A DNA stretch of 64,000 bases. It comes from an uncultured Clostridia bacterium (lineage in GTDB: Bacteria > Bacillota > Clostridia > Christensenellales > Borkfalkiaceae). Below are positions 45,854 through 55,345 of this stretch, piece after piece. The stretch covers positions 1-64,000 of the forward strand of contig CALVZS010000001.1 of NCBI GenBank assembly GCA_944372575.1, given 5' to 3'. A program made the translations under genes and the position numbers. The stretch's first letter is position 1; each line of letters opens with the position of its first letter. The notes beneath the pieces are model-generated. The model did not search any database. It was given only the letters and a program-made list of their open reading frames with translations, and was not told where the DNA came from.

Positions 45854-46924
45854 TCATTCGTTCCGCCGTTCGTCCCGTACCTCCTCGGCGGACGGTGCGG
45901 CGCCGTCCGGGGCGTGTGCCGCCTCCGCGGCCTGCGCGCGCATTTTTCGCCGTTTCTTGCCGACACCCAAGACGTCGGCAAGCTTTTTGCCGGAGAAAAT
46001 GTTGAGTACCAGAAAGACGATGTTGAAAACGGTGAGGGCAAGCGTCTGATAGGCAGGCCCGACGGTGACCGCAAAGAACTCCAGATTGTAGCCGAAGCTG
46101 CCCGTGAGCTCCGCAATGAGTTCCTGCCCGTTGACAAGCTGCATGACCTCCACGACATAGTGTTCCAGTTCCGCGATGGGCGTCGCCATAAAGGAGTAGC
46201 GCAGCAGCGCACAGGCATACGTTCCGGGGATGAAGGCACACAGTGTCTGCACCCAGTTCGGGAGCATTCCAAGGGGCATATACGCGCCGATCAGAAAGCC
46301 CACTGCCGTGGAAAAGACGGCAACGAGGCTCGCCATCGTCCCCTCCGTTTTGATGAAGGCGCAGATGAACACCGTCATCAGGGTAGAGGAGATCGTGGCA
46401 TACAGCGTAACGCCGAACACCGTGAAAAAGTCCAGCACGTCCAAAAAGAATTCCTGCATACATGCAAGATAGACACAGCAGATGATGAGGTAAACGACGC
46501 ACACGAGCAGCGTCACGAGAAAATTAAAAATGACGTAGCTGCCGATGAGCGCCCCCCGCTTGATGGGCGCGGAGGCGAAGTCCCGGTTGACGCCGCTCTG
46601 TTTATCCTCTACGAACACAGTGTTGGTCTGCAGTGACACGGTGATGGTGGACAGCGCCGCAATACCGGAGAGCATCCAGGAATCGACCAACGTGCCGATA
46701 TACTTGTTCAGCTGCTCATTCGGCTCGATGCCCATGCGGTAGAGAGTATTCTCCACCGTGGACAATTCCAGATTGCGCAGAAAGAAGATATAGACGGCGA
46801 AAATGATGACGGGAACAAGGAGCGTATAGAGCAAGCGAACCTTATTCTTGAAGAACACCAACAGATGCCGACGGGTGAGCTGGAAGAACACGGAGACATC
46901 GCTCCTGAGATTACTTTGCCGCAT
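45854..46924 (-). CDS. ABC-2 type exporter permease
   Basis: A 356-residue membrane protein with six hydrophobic spans, an ABC-2 architecture (one span, large extracytoplasmic loop of about 60 residues, five spans) and a 40-residue charged Ala/Glu tail. SGVNRDFASAPIKR is the cytoplasmic coupling segment typical of DrrB/NodJ-like permeases. It overlaps the ATPase gene by 14 bases; GGGAGG precedes ATG 46922-46924. Substrate unknown; drug or lipid export is usual for the family. Confidence 0.9.
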   Translation of the reverse strand: MRQSNLRSDVSVFFQLTRRHLLVFFKNKVRLLYTLLVPVIIFAVYIFFLRNLELSTVENTLYRMGIEPNEQLNKYIGTLVDSWMLSGIAALSTITVSLQTNTVFVEDKQSGVNRDFASAPIKRGALIGSYVIFNFLVTLLVCVVYLIICCVYLACMQEFFLDVLDFFTVFGVTLYATISSTLMTVFICAFIKTEGTMASLVAVFSTAVGFLIGAYMPLGMLPNWVQTLCAFIPGTYACALLRYSFMATPIAELEHYVVEVMQLVNGQELIAELTGSFGYNLEFFAVTVGPAYQTLALTVFNIVFLVLNIFSGKKLADVLGVGKKRRKMRAQAAEAAHAPDGAAPSAEEVRDERRNE

Positions 46925-47855
46925 CCTGTCCCTCCCCTGCCGCCATGTTGCGGCCCGTCACGTTCAGGAACACGTCGTCCATTGTCCCCTTGACAACCTC
47001 CACGTCCGCAGTGTAGCGGTCAAACTCGCGCATGAGCCGCTTGGCGGCATCACTGTCCTCCACGCGGATGCGGTATGCCTTTCGGACGGCGTCATATATA
47101 AACGAATATCCCGCCCTTGCAAGCGAGTTTTCAAACGTCTCGTCCGGCTTCATATAGGAGAGCAGGCTGTCATAGGAATAACGGTTCTTGAGTTCGTTGG
47201 GCGTCCCCTCCGCAATGATCTGCCCCCTGTCCATGATGACGACATAGCCCGCCTTTTCCGCCTCCTCCAGATAGTGTGTGGTGAGGAACACGGTCATACC
47301 CGTCTCCGAACGGATCTTGTCGATGAGCGACCAGACGGTGAGGCGCGTCTTGGGATCCAGTCCCGTGGAGGGTTCGTCCAGCATGAGAAGGCGGGGACGA
47401 TGCACCATGGCGCGCGCGATGTCCACCCTGCGCTGCTGCCCGCCCGACAGATTCCCGACGGGGCGCTTTAAGATGGGCTGCAGGGACAAAAGTTCGATGA
47501 TCTCATCGACGTTGTGCTTTTTTTCGGCACGCCTGAGCCCGTAGAAGGAGGCGCGGATATCGAGATTTTCCCACACCGTGAGCTGTCTGTCGAGCACGCT
47601 GGACTGAAAGACGATGCCTATCTCGTTCTTGATCTGCTCCGCCTGCGTATCCAGGTCATGTCCGCAGACGGTGACCTTCCCCGCATCCTTTTTGAGAATG
47701 GAGCAGATGATATTGATGGTGGTGCTCTTGCCCGCGCCGTTCACGCCGAGGAAGGCAAAGAGCGACCCCTTTCTGACGGTGAACGAGATGTCGTTGACCG
47801 CCTTCACCTCCCCGTACGACTTGCAGAGGTGTTCGACTGTAACAGAATACTCCAT
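46911..47855 (-). CDS. ABC transporter ATPase, DrrA-like
   Basis: A 314-residue ATPase. Walker A GVNGAGKST near residue 39, signature LSGGQQRRVDIARA near 135, Walker B LLMLDEPSTGLDP near 155 and switch His in TTHYLEEAE near 192. A C-terminal 80-residue domain follows, as in DrrA/CcmA-type exporters. ATG 47853-47855 follows AAGGG in the GT8 gene's end, five bases after its stop. It forms an exporter with the downstream permease. Confidence 0.96.
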   Translation of the reverse strand: MEYSVTVEHLCKSYGEVKAVNDISFTVRKGSLFAFLGVNGAGKSTTINIICSILKKDAGKVTVCGHDLDTQAEQIKNEIGIVFQSSVLDRQLTVWENLDIRASFYGLRRAEKKHNVDEIIELLSLQPILKRPVGNLSGGQQRRVDIARAMVHRPRLLMLDEPSTGLDPKTRLTVWSLIDKIRSETGMTVFLTTHYLEEAEKAGYVVIMDRGQIIAEGTPNELKNRYSYDSLLSYMKPDETFENSLARAGYSFIYDAVRKAYRIRVEDSDAAKRLMREFDRYTADVEVVKGTMDDVFLNVTGRNMAAGEGQDAAK

Positions 47856-47859
47856 ACGT

Positions 47860-48720
47860 TTAACCCTTTTCGATGACGGAACGGTGCTGCTCAAGCAGCG
47901 CGTCGTAGACGGCGAACACGTCGTCAAAGCAATCGATGTGCAGGCGCTCATGCACGCCCTGCCTGTCCGTCTGCTTGATATTGTAGATGCGGAAGAAGGG
48001 GCCGTACCACTTGAATCCGCGGCAGAAGTGCTTGACGACGGTATCTTTGCGGATGCCGCGCTGTTCGTTGAACCTGCGCGGCAGGAACAGCTTCTTCTTA
48101 GCCAGGAAGTTGAGCGCCGACTGATCGGGCATGATCATGCGGCGCTTCCGGACGCGTTCGCGCGCACGGGTAAGCAGCCCCGTCTCGCGGCAGCGCGCCA
48201 CATTGAGCAGCAGCACGCCCGCATTGCAGTAGTCGGAGCGGATCCAGAACTTCCCCTCCTGATCCCTGACCGCCCCGAACTCGTGCGCCGATACGTCGCA
48301 GCGCCACAGTTCGGCAATGTCCCCGCGGCACATGGTGTCGGTGTCGAGATAGAGCAGCTTGTCGGGCATCGGCATACGGTCAAAGAGGAGGCGGAGCAAG
48401 GTATAGGGCGTATAAAAACTCTTTTCGTTCTTTCCGCCCGCAAGATATTTGCGGTATGCCTCCCCCGCATCCACGAGGTGAACCGCATTTTCGGGATTAT
48501 ATGTCTGCAGTACGCCCTCAAGCAGCGCGCGCTGCGCCTCCGTCAGCGGAGAAAAGCGTGCGTCCACGTCCGTGAGGTCGAGCGTCACCATCCGCACCTC
48601 GAGCGCTGCCTGCGTATGCATGGCGGCAGAGAGTGCCGACAAGAGCAGCTGCGGAAAGATCTTCGCGTTTCCGCAATAGCACAGCTGTACCCGTTCCGTT
48701 GTAAGCCCCTCTTGCGCCAT
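47860..48720 (-). CDS. GT8-family glycosyltransferase
   Basis: A 286-residue cytoplasmic retaining glycosyltransferase. The metal and sugar-nucleotide DxD is in LLYLDTDTMCRGDIAELW near residue 120; DYCNAGVLLLNVA and the late KHFCRGFKWYGP (His ligand) complete the GT8 pattern of LPS/cell-wall galactosyl- or glucosyltransferases. GGGGGA precedes ATG 48718-48720. It heads an operon with an ABC-2 exporter, so it may glycosylate a cargo or surface polymer that the exporter handles. Confidence 0.9.
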   Translation of the reverse strand: MAQEGLTTERVQLCYCGNAKIFPQLLLSALSAAMHTQAALEVRMVTLDLTDVDARFSPLTEAQRALLEGVLQTYNPENAVHLVDAGEAYRKYLAGGKNEKSFYTPYTLLRLLFDRMPMPDKLLYLDTDTMCRGDIAELWRCDVSAHEFGAVRDQEGKFWIRSDYCNAGVLLLNVARCRETGLLTRARERVRKRRMIMPDQSALNFLAKKKLFLPRRFNEQRGIRKDTVVKHFCRGFKWYGPFFRIYNIKQTDRQGVHERLHIDCFDDVFAVYDALLEQHRSVIEKG

Positions 48721-48800
48721 GGTATCCCCCTCTCTTTTGTCCGTTCCGGCCGCGCATCGGGCACGCCCGTCCGTCTTTTGATTGCCCGTTCCCTCTCCGA

Positions 48801-48829
48801 ATTATACGAAATCTACGCCGCGCTGTCAA
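48801..48829 (-). promoter_or_regulatory. Promoter of G T8-ABC exporter operon
   Basis: Minus strand TTGACA (48824-48829), 17 bases, TATAAT (48801-48806): exact consensus. Confidence 0.93.
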
Positions 48830-48872
48830 TTCCTTTATCATCCTGCGGCGGCGTTTTCACAAAACATTCCCT

Positions 48873-49973
48873 TTACGACGCGGGAAACGCCGAAAAAAAG
48901 ATCGTCTTCACTTCCTCCGCCGTCGGCTCATAGGCGGATTTTTTGATATTTTTATTGGACATCGCGCGCACGGCAAACTCCTCCAGCCGCGCGCGGGGAA
49001 TGCTTTCCCGCTGTCCGAGCAGCGCGTCCAACGTGGCGCACACGCCGTCCAGGGTATCCGAGCAGGCGGAGAGGATCTCCTCCAGCGCAGGCACCTTCTT
49101 TTTTTCGCACAGCCTGAGCGTCCCGCCCAGCAGCAGCCCGTTTGCCCTGCCATGGTCGATGCCGTAAAAGTATGTGAGCGAGTACCCCATGCCATGCACG
49201 GCGGTCGTTCCCGACTGGGCAATGGTCATGCCCGCCAGCATGGAGGCATACAACAGCTCATCGCGCTCGTCAATCGTCAGCTCCCCCGCCGTCTTTTGGA
49301 GGAGCGGATAGAGGATGCGCAGGCTCTCCTTGGCGAGCGCATCGGACATGGGCGTTGCATTGCGCGAGAGCATCCCCTCGACGGCGTGCGAGAAGGCATC
49401 GAGCGCCGTGTTCACCGTGGAGGAAACGGGTAGGTGTGCCATGTATTTCCCGTCCAGAAAGGCAAGGCGCGGGAACATGGCGGAGCTTGTGATGCTCGTC
49501 TTGGTCTGCCCGGCATCGTTGGTGAGAATGGCGTAGGGCGTGACCTCGCTGCCCGTTCCGGCAGTGGTGGGAACGTGCGCCATGGGCAATGCCCGCGCCT
49601 CGTACCCGCCCGCGAAAACCTCCTCATCGGAGCGCGGCTGCACGGCGAGCGTGGCGATCGCCTTGGCGGCATCCATGGGCGAACCTCCCCCGACCGCGAC
49701 GACGAAATCCGCTCCCGCCGCCTGCAGCAGGGCGACCCCCTCCCGCACGCACGCAACGGTGGGGTTGGGCGTCACGCGATCAAAGACGGTCGCCGTCTGT
49801 CCGTTTGCCTCCAGCGCGGAGAGTACGTCCGCGAGCGCGCCGTTCTTTGCCGAGGACTTCCCCGTGACGATGAGCGCGCTTCTGCCGAGCTCCGCAAAAA
49901 GCGCGCCCCGGCTTAAAACGCAGTCCCGCCCGCAGATCACGCGGGTGGGCATATAGTATGTGAAAGCCTGCAT
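48873..49973 (-). CDS. Iron-containing alcohol dehydrogenase
   Basis: A 366-residue type III dehydrogenase. NAD binding in VAVGGGSPMDAAKAIA near residue 90 and TAGTGSEVTPYAI near 135; metal ligands are Asp and His in NTALDAFSHAVEG near 190 and the two His in TAVHGMGYSLTYFYGIDHGRAN near 255-270. Family members reduce aldehydes or oxidise alcohols and diols; substrate unclear. It follows trmB by three bases and ends the dut-trmB-adh operon. Confidence 0.95.
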   Translation of the reverse strand: MQAFTYYMPTRVICGRDCVLSRGALFAELGRSALIVTGKSSAKNGALADVLSALEANGQTATVFDRVTPNPTVACVREGVALLQAAGADFVVAVGGGSPMDAAKAIATLAVQPRSDEEVFAGGYEARALPMAHVPTTAGTGSEVTPYAILTNDAGQTKTSITSSAMFPRLAFLDGKYMAHLPVSSTVNTALDAFSHAVEGMLSRNATPMSDALAKESLRILYPLLQKTAGELTIDERDELLYASMLAGMTIAQSGTTAVHGMGYSLTYFYGIDHGRANGLLLGGTLRLCEKKKVPALEEILSACSDTLDGVCATLDALLGQRESIPRARLEEFAVRAMSNKNIKKSAYEPTAEEVKTIFFSAFPAS

Positions 49974-49976
49974 GGT

Positions 49977-50660
49977 TCAGCGATCCTCCATTTTTACGCG
50001 GACATAGCAGATCGGCATTCCCTTGGCGGAGAAATTTGCCTCATACTCCGTGACGATATTTTCCGCCGCATACTCGCTGCGGCGCAGATCGCGCGAGAGC
50101 GCCTCCACGACAAAGCCGTTCTCGCGGTACTTGCGCAGGGAATAGTTGAAAAAATCGATACTGTCCGTCTTCTGCACGATCTCTCCGCCCGGCACGAGCA
50201 GTTTTTTATAGATGTCCAAAAAGCGGTCGCTCGTCAGGCGCTGCCGTTCGCGCCCCGCCTCGGGCAGGGGCGTGGAAAAGTTGAGGTAGATGCGGCGGAT
50301 GCTCCCCTCCGGAATGTAGCAGGGCAGGATCTCGGCGGCGATGTTAAGGAAGCGCACGTTGCCGATTCCCTCCGCGACGACGCGTTCCATCGCCGTGAGG
50401 ATGACGTTCGTACACACCTCCACCGCCAGAAAGTCGCACCCGCGCTCCCTTTTGGCGAGTTCGGCGATAAAGGCTCCATTGCCGCAGCCCACCTCCAGTT
50501 CAACGGGCGCGCTACGCGAAAACAGGACGGGGTAGTCAAGAAGGGCGCGGTAATTCTCCGCGGCCTCCTTTAAGTTCCTGCACGGCTTCCCACGGGCAAC
50601 CAGCACCGAACCGCACGCCGCAACGCGCGCCTCGAGGTTGTGCTTCCTGCGCATCCGCAT
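49977..50660 (-). CDS. trmB: tRNA (guanine-46-N7)-methyltransferase, divergent
   Basis: A 227-residue TrmB-family methyltransferase. SAM motif LEVGCGNGAFIAELAK near residue 56, FLAVEV near 80 and the conserved C-terminal NIVTEYEANFSAKGMPICYV identify it. The usual SDPWPKKRH catalytic/tRNA loop reads STPLPEAGRER: the Asp, Trp and Lys are replaced, which may alter activity. ATG 50658-50660 overlaps the dut TAA; GGGGACAAAATA supplies the ribosome site. Confidence 0.88.
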   Translation of the reverse strand: MRMRRKHNLEARVAACGSVLVARGKPCRNLKEAAENYRALLDYPVLFSRSAPVELEVGCGNGAFIAELAKRERGCDFLAVEVCTNVILTAMERVVAEGIGNVRFLNIAAEILPCYIPEGSIRRIYLNFSTPLPEAGRERQRLTSDRFLDIYKKLLVPGGEIVQKTDSIDFFNYSLRKYRENGFVVEALSRDLRRSEYAAENIVTEYEANFSAKGMPICYVRVKMEDR

Positions 50661-51091
50661 TATTTTGTCCCCGTGGAGCCGAAGCCCCCCGCCCCGCGCA
50701 CCGTGTCGGAGAGCGCGTCCGCCTCGCAGAATTGCGCCGTATAATATGGCGCGATGACGAGCTGGGCGATGCGCTCGCCCGCCTCCACGCAACGCGCCTC
50801 CCTGCCGTGGTTGTGCAGCGCCACCATCACCTCGCCGCGGTAGTCGCAGTCGATGACCCCCACCTTGTTGGCAGGCGCAAGATCCTGCTTACAGGCAAGC
50901 CCGCTGCGCGCATAGACCAGACCCACCGTACCAGCGGGCAGTTCAATGGCGATGCCCGTATGTACAAACACGGTCTCCCCCGCGCCGATGTCCGCGCCCT
51001 CGCAGGCGTACAAATCGGCGCCCGCCGCAAAGGCGGAACCGTAGGCGGGCAGCTTTGCATTCTCATGTAACTTTTTGACGTTGACGTTCAT
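50660..51091 (-). CDS. dut: dUTP diphosphatase
   Basis: A 143-residue trimeric dUTPase. All five motifs are visible: AFAAGADLYA, YARSGLACK (motif 2 with catalytic context), GVIDCDYRGEV, GERIAQLVIAP and the C-terminal P-loop-like GAGGFGSTG. GAGG seven bases before ATG 51089-51091. First gene of the dut-trmB-adh operon. Confidence 0.97.
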   Translation of the reverse strand: MNVNVKKLHENAKLPAYGSAFAAGADLYACEGADIGAGETVFVHTGIAIELPAGTVGLVYARSGLACKQDLAPANKVGVIDCDYRGEVMVALHNHGREARCVEAGERIAQLVIAPYYTAQFCEADALSDTVRGAGGFGSTGTK

Positions 51092-51111
51092 ATGCTTTCC
51101 TCTTCCCAAAA

Positions 51112-51140
51112 AGAATACAATAAATGCGCCGATTTGTCAA
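51112..51140 (-). promoter_or_regulatory. Promoter of dut-trmB-adh operon
   Basis: Minus strand TTGACA (51135-51140), 17 bases, TATTCT (51112-51117). Confidence 0.78.
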
Positions 51141-51186
51141 GGTATCGTGCAGGAAAGGAGGCATTCTTTCCCGTTTTTCTTGCCGC

Positions 51187-51216
51187 AAAAAAAGCGCGCC
51201 CTTGCGGGCGCGCCTT
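51187..51216 (-). terminator. Terminator of glnN
   Basis: GCGCGCCC/GGGCGCGC stem with a GCAA loop (minus strand) followed by a seven-T run, 12 bases past the glnN stop. Confidence 0.9.
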
Positions 51217-51227
51217 TGAAAAGCCGT

Positions 51228-53306
51228 TTATCGGATGCTGTACATGAGTTCGGTATAGGTGGGATAGGGCCAGTAATCGGAGGAACACAGCCGCTCCATG
51301 TTGTCGGCAAGAGCGCGCATCGCCTCCATGTCGGGAACGATGACGTGCGCCATCTTCTGCGACGCGGGGCCTTCACCCGCCGGGATTTCCGAGAGGTCTT
51401 TCTCGAGCTTCTTCATGGAGACAAGGAACGCCTCGTTCATTGTGGAGAGCTTCTCCGCAAGCGAGACGTCCTCCTCGCACGCCATCTTCTCGGAGACGGC
51501 GCGCTTGGCGGCGATCACCGAACACAGCTCGGCAATGTAGCCGTTGACCGCGGGATAGATGTCCTGCTTGCCCATCTCCAGCATGGTCTGCGCCTCGATG
51601 TTGATGGTCTTGATGTAGTTCTCCAGCGCAATGTTGGCGCGGGCGATGCACTCCTTCTCGGTATAGACGCCCTGCTTGACAAACACGTCGATGTTCTCGC
51701 GCTTGAAGAACTCGGGAACGGCGTCGGCGGTCGTCTTGTTGTTGAGCAGCCCCCTGCGCTCCGCCTCCGGCTCCCAGTCGGGGCCATATCCGTTGTAGTT
51801 GAAGATGATGCGGTAGTGGTCTTTGAAGAGCTTCTTCGTATACTTGGCGCAGGCAGCCTCAAAGTCCTCCGCCCCGGAGAGCGCGTCTACCGCCTCGGAG
51901 AAGGTCTGCGCAACGATGGTATTGAGCACGATATTGGGATCGGCGACGCTCGCCTGCGAACCCAGCATACGGAATTCGAACTTGTTGCCTGTGAAGGCGA
52001 AGGGCGACGTGCGGTTCCTGTCCGTGGTGTCAATGGGGAAAATGGGCGATTCGGGAACGCCGATGGAGCCGGGGATCGCCTTCTTCGGCACATACTCGCG
52101 GCCGAGTACGATACTGTCCACAAGCGCGCCCAGCTGATCGCCTAGGTAGACGGAGATGATGGCGGGAGGCGCCTCGTTCGCGCCCAGACGGTGATCGTTG
52201 CCCGCCGAGGCAACGGAGGCGCGCAGGATGCCCTGATAGGTATCCACCGCCTCGATGACGCACGCAAGAACGAGCATGAAGAGCGGGTTCTTTTCAGGGT
52301 TCTCGCCCGGGTCGAGCATGTTGAGTCCCGTGTCGGTGGATACCGACCAGTTGTTGTGCTTGCCCGAGCCGTTCACGCCCTCGAAGGGTTTTTCGTGCAG
52401 CAGGCACGCCATATGGTGCTTCTGCGCCACCTTCTTCATCAGCTCCATCGTGAGCTGGTTGTCGTCCACGGCGACGTTGGTGGTGGTGAATACGGGCGCA
52501 AGTTCGTGCTGGGCGGGCGCGACCTCGTTGTGCTTGGTCTTGGCGAAGATGCCGTACGACCAAAGCGTCTCATCCAGATCGCGCATGAAATCGGAGATGC
52601 GCGTCTTGAGGACGCCGAAGTAGTGATCCTCCAGTTCCTGCCCGCGCGCGGGCGGTGCGCCGAACAGCGTGCGCCCCGTCAGAATGAGATCCTTACGCTG
52701 GTTGTACTCATCCTCGTCGATGAGGAAATATTCCTGTTCCGGCCCCACCGTGGTGGATACTCTGCGGCAGGTGATGCCGAACAGTTTTAAAAGGCGCTTT
52801 GCCTGCGCGTCGAGCGCCGTCATGGACTTGAGAAGAGGCGCCTTTTTATCGAGCGTCTCCCCCGTATAGGAGACGAACACGGTGGGGATGAAGAGCGTCC
52901 CCTCCTTGACAAAGGCGGGAGAGGTGGGATCCCATGCCGTGTAGCCGCGCGCCGCGCTCGTCATGCGCGTTCCGCCCGAGGGGAAGCTGGAGGCATCCGG
53001 CTCGCCGACGATGAGGCTCTTGCCCGTAAGCTGCATGATGACCTTATCGCCCGAAGGCTCGATAAAGGAATCGTGCTTGGAGGCGGTGAGGTTGGTGAGC
53101 GGCTGGAACCAGTGCGTGTAGTGCGTGGCGCCCTTGGAGACCGCCCAATCCTTCATCGCGTTCGCAACGGTGGCGGCGATGGAGGAATCGAGGGGCTGCC
53201 CCTCGTCGATCGTTCTGCGCAGCGACTTGTAGACCTCTTTGGGCAGCGAATTCTTCATCACTTCATCGGTAAAGACGTTGCTGCCGAACAGTTCGGTGAC
53301 CTTCAT
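51228..53306 (-). CDS. glnN: Glutamine synthetase type III
   Basis: A 692-residue GSIII enzyme making glutamine from glutamate, ammonia and ATP. Type III landmarks: GSNVFTDEVMKNSLP at the N-terminus, SFPSGGTRMTSAARGYTAWD, TVGPEQEYFLID, KHNEVAPAQHELAPVF and LHEKPFEGVNGSGKHNNWS. GGAG eight bases before ATG 53304-53306. Monocistronic, with its own promoter and terminator. About 690-730 residues is normal for this type, which is unrelated in length to GlnA. Confidence 0.97.
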   Translation of the reverse strand: MKVTELFGSNVFTDEVMKNSLPKEVYKSLRRTIDEGQPLDSSIAATVANAMKDWAVSKGATHYTHWFQPLTNLTASKHDSFIEPSGDKVIMQLTGKSLIVGEPDASSFPSGGTRMTSAARGYTAWDPTSPAFVKEGTLFIPTVFVSYTGETLDKKAPLLKSMTALDAQAKRLLKLFGITCRRVSTTVGPEQEYFLIDEDEYNQRKDLILTGRTLFGAPPARGQELEDHYFGVLKTRISDFMRDLDETLWSYGIFAKTKHNEVAPAQHELAPVFTTTNVAVDDNQLTMELMKKVAQKHHMACLLHEKPFEGVNGSGKHNNWSVSTDTGLNMLDPGENPEKNPLFMLVLACVIEAVDTYQGILRASVASAGNDHRLGANEAPPAIISVYLGDQLGALVDSIVLGREYVPKKAIPGSIGVPESPIFPIDTTDRNRTSPFAFTGNKFEFRMLGSQASVADPNIVLNTIVAQTFSEAVDALSGAEDFEAACAKYTKKLFKDHYRIIFNYNGYGPDWEPEAERRGLLNNKTTADAVPEFFKRENIDVFVKQGVYTEKECIARANIALENYIKTINIEAQTMLEMGKQDIYPAVNGYIAELCSVIAAKRAVSEKMACEEDVSLAEKLSTMNEAFLVSMKKLEKDLSEIPAGEGPASQKMAHVIVPDMEAMRALADNMERLCSSDYWPYPTYTELMYSIR

Positions 53307-53384
53307 GTATCTCTCTCCTGTATTTTGAAATCTGCATCCGGTACGGGGCGTGCGCACGCCGTGCTGCGCCCTGTGAACGCTTCA

Positions 53385-53413
53385 ATTATATGATTTTTGA
53401 GGCGGCAAGTCAA
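53385..53413 (-). promoter_or_regulatory. Promoter of glnN
   Basis: Minus strand TTGACT (53408-53413), 17 bases, TATAAT (53385-53390). The leader of about 70 bases contains the GC palindrome GGCGTGCGCACGCC. Confidence 0.82.
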
Positions 53414-53472
53414 ACGTTTGCCCCCACCTTTTGCACGCTTTCCCGTTTCACATTCATGATAGAATGTATAAG

Positions 53473-53515
53473 CCGCGTTTATGAATTCCCGGTAAACGGA
53501 AGTCCATAAACGCGG
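53473..53515 (-). terminator. Hairpin after aspS
   Basis: CCGCGTTTATG/CATAAACGCGG (11 bp) with a 21-base loop, 8 bases past the aspS stop; the tail CTTATAC is poor in T. Confidence 0.45.
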
Positions 53516-53522
53516 CGCGGCG

Positions 53523-55283
53523 TCACTTGTTCTTTTCCGGCATGACGACGGCGATATGCACGTCGTCAAGCTGTTTTTGTTCGACGGGCGAGGGCGCGTT
53601 CATCAGAAGGTCGCGCGCCTTGGCGTTCATGGGGAAGGCGATGACTTCGCGAATGTTCACCGTATCGGAGATGAGCATGACCATCCTGTCCACCCCGGGC
53701 GCGACGCCCGCGTGCGGGGGCGCGCCGTACTCAAAGGCATGGTAGAGCGCGGGAAACTTCTTGACAACGTCCTCCTTGCCCAGTCCCACAAGGGAGAACG
53801 CCTTGACCATGATCTCGGGGTCGTGATTTCTCACGGCGCCCGAGGAGAGCTCCACGCCGTTGCACACGATGTCGTACTGGTAGGCGAGGACGTCGAGCGG
53901 ATCCTGCTCTTCGAGCGCCTTCATGCCGCCCTGCGGCATGGAGAACGGGTTGTGGCAGAACTCCAGCTGCCCGGACTCCTCCCCGATCTCGTACATGGGA
54001 AAGTCCACGATCCAGCAGAAGCGGTACACGTTCTTCTCCAAAAGATCGAGCGCGCTGCCCAGCATGGTGCGAAGAACGCCCGCCCGCTTCTGCGCGAGGG
54101 AGAGCTTGTCCTCCGCAAGCACGGCGACAAAGGAATTTGCACCGATACCGAGTTTTTCTTTGAGCGACCCGATGCGTTCCGCGACGAATTTGGCGATGCC
54201 GCCCGCGGGCTGCCCGTTCTCGTCCAGCTTGAACCAGAACATGGCGCCCCCTTCCGTTCTGACCTTGAACTCCTCGGCGAGCTTGTCGATCTGCTTTCTC
54301 GCAACGTTCGTCCCCTGCACGGCGATCGCCTTGACGATCTTGCCCTCCACGGCGGCAAAGCCGCAGCCCTGCATGAGGCCGGAAATGTCGCACACGGTGA
54401 GGGGATTTCGCAGATCGGGCTTGTCCGTGCCGTACGTCTCCAGCGCGTCGCGGTAGGCGATGCGTTTAAAGGGCGGCCTGTCCGCCTCCCAGCCCGAGAA
54501 CTTGGCGAACACGGGGGGCAGCACGCGCTCCAGAACGGCAAACACGTCCTCCTGCGTGGCGAATGCCATCTCGATATCCAGCTGATAGAATTCGCCGGGC
54601 GAACGGTCGGCGCGGGCGTCCTCATCGCGGAAGCAGGGCGCGATCTGAAAATACCTGTCAAACCCCGAGCACATGAGCAGCTGCTTGTACTGCTGGGGCG
54701 CCTGCGGCAGTGCGTAGAACTCGCCCGGATACAGGCGGCTGGGAACGATGTAGTCGCGCGCGCCCTCGGGAGAGGAACTCGTCAGAATGGGCGTGGAGAT
54801 CTCCAGAAAGCCCTCCTGCGTCATGAGCCTGCGCAGCTCCGCCACGATCGCCGCACGCAGCACGATCTTCTCCTTGACGGCGGGATTGCGAAGGTCGAGG
54901 AAACGGTATTTGAGGCGCACGTCCTCGCCCGCCTCCGTGGAGCGAGACACCTCGAAGGGCAGCGCCTGCGTGGTGCGCCTGCCCAGCACTTCCACCTTCT
55001 CCGGCACGATCTCGATCCTGCCCGTGGGAAGCTTGTCATTAGGCGCGGAGCGCAGCACGACCGTTCCCTCCACGCTGAGCGTGGATTCGGTGGGAATGTC
55101 GCGCAGCTGCGTCAGACACGGCTCCTCGGTCGCCACGACCTGCGTGGTGCCGTAGAAGTCGCGGATGACGGCGAACAGAAGTCCGCCCTTGTCGCGCTTG
55201 GAGTCCAGCCAGCCGCAGATCTTCACCTTTTTGCCGGCGTCCCCTTCCCGAAGTTCGTTGCAGTTATGCGTTCTGTAAGTCAT
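53523..55283 (-). CDS. aspS: Aspartyl-tRNA synthetase
   Basis: A 586-residue bacterial-type class II synthetase. N-terminal OB anticodon domain (VKICGWLDSKRDKGGLLFAVIRD), motif 1/2 RFLDLRNPA and FRDEDARADRSPGEFYQLDIEM, the bacterial GAD insertion, and motif 3 GVAPGVDRMVML near the end. AAGGAAAAGAG precedes ATG 55281-55283. Full family length. Confidence 0.98.
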   Translation of the reverse strand: MTYRTHNCNELREGDAGKKVKICGWLDSKRDKGGLLFAVIRDFYGTTQVVATEEPCLTQLRDIPTESTLSVEGTVVLRSAPNDKLPTGRIEIVPEKVEVLGRRTTQALPFEVSRSTEAGEDVRLKYRFLDLRNPAVKEKIVLRAAIVAELRRLMTQEGFLEISTPILTSSSPEGARDYIVPSRLYPGEFYALPQAPQQYKQLLMCSGFDRYFQIAPCFRDEDARADRSPGEFYQLDIEMAFATQEDVFAVLERVLPPVFAKFSGWEADRPPFKRIAYRDALETYGTDKPDLRNPLTVCDISGLMQGCGFAAVEGKIVKAIAVQGTNVARKQIDKLAEEFKVRTEGGAMFWFKLDENGQPAGGIAKFVAERIGSLKEKLGIGANSFVAVLAEDKLSLAQKRAGVLRTMLGSALDLLEKNVYRFCWIVDFPMYEIGEESGQLEFCHNPFSMPQGGMKALEEQDPLDVLAYQYDIVCNGVELSSGAVRNHDPEIMVKAFSLVGLGKEDVVKKFPALYHAFEYGAPPHAGVAPGVDRMVMLISDTVNIREVIAFPMNAKARDLLMNAPSPVEQKQLDDVHIAVVMPEKNK

Positions 55284-55316
55284 ACTCTTTTCCTTAATGT
55301 ATCGGATTCATCGATG

Positions 55317-55345
55317 ATTATATCCCGCACACAAAAAAAAGTCAA
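55317..55345 (-). promoter_or_regulatory. Promoter of aspS
   Basis: Minus strand TTGACT (55340-55345), 17 bases, TATAAT (55317-55322). It overlaps the T tract of the preceding terminator. Confidence 0.8.

Noticed and set aside
53473..53515. Inverted repeat as a CRISPR or mobile-element end
   Set aside because: It occurs once, directly after the aspS stop, and is simpler to explain as a 3' hairpin.
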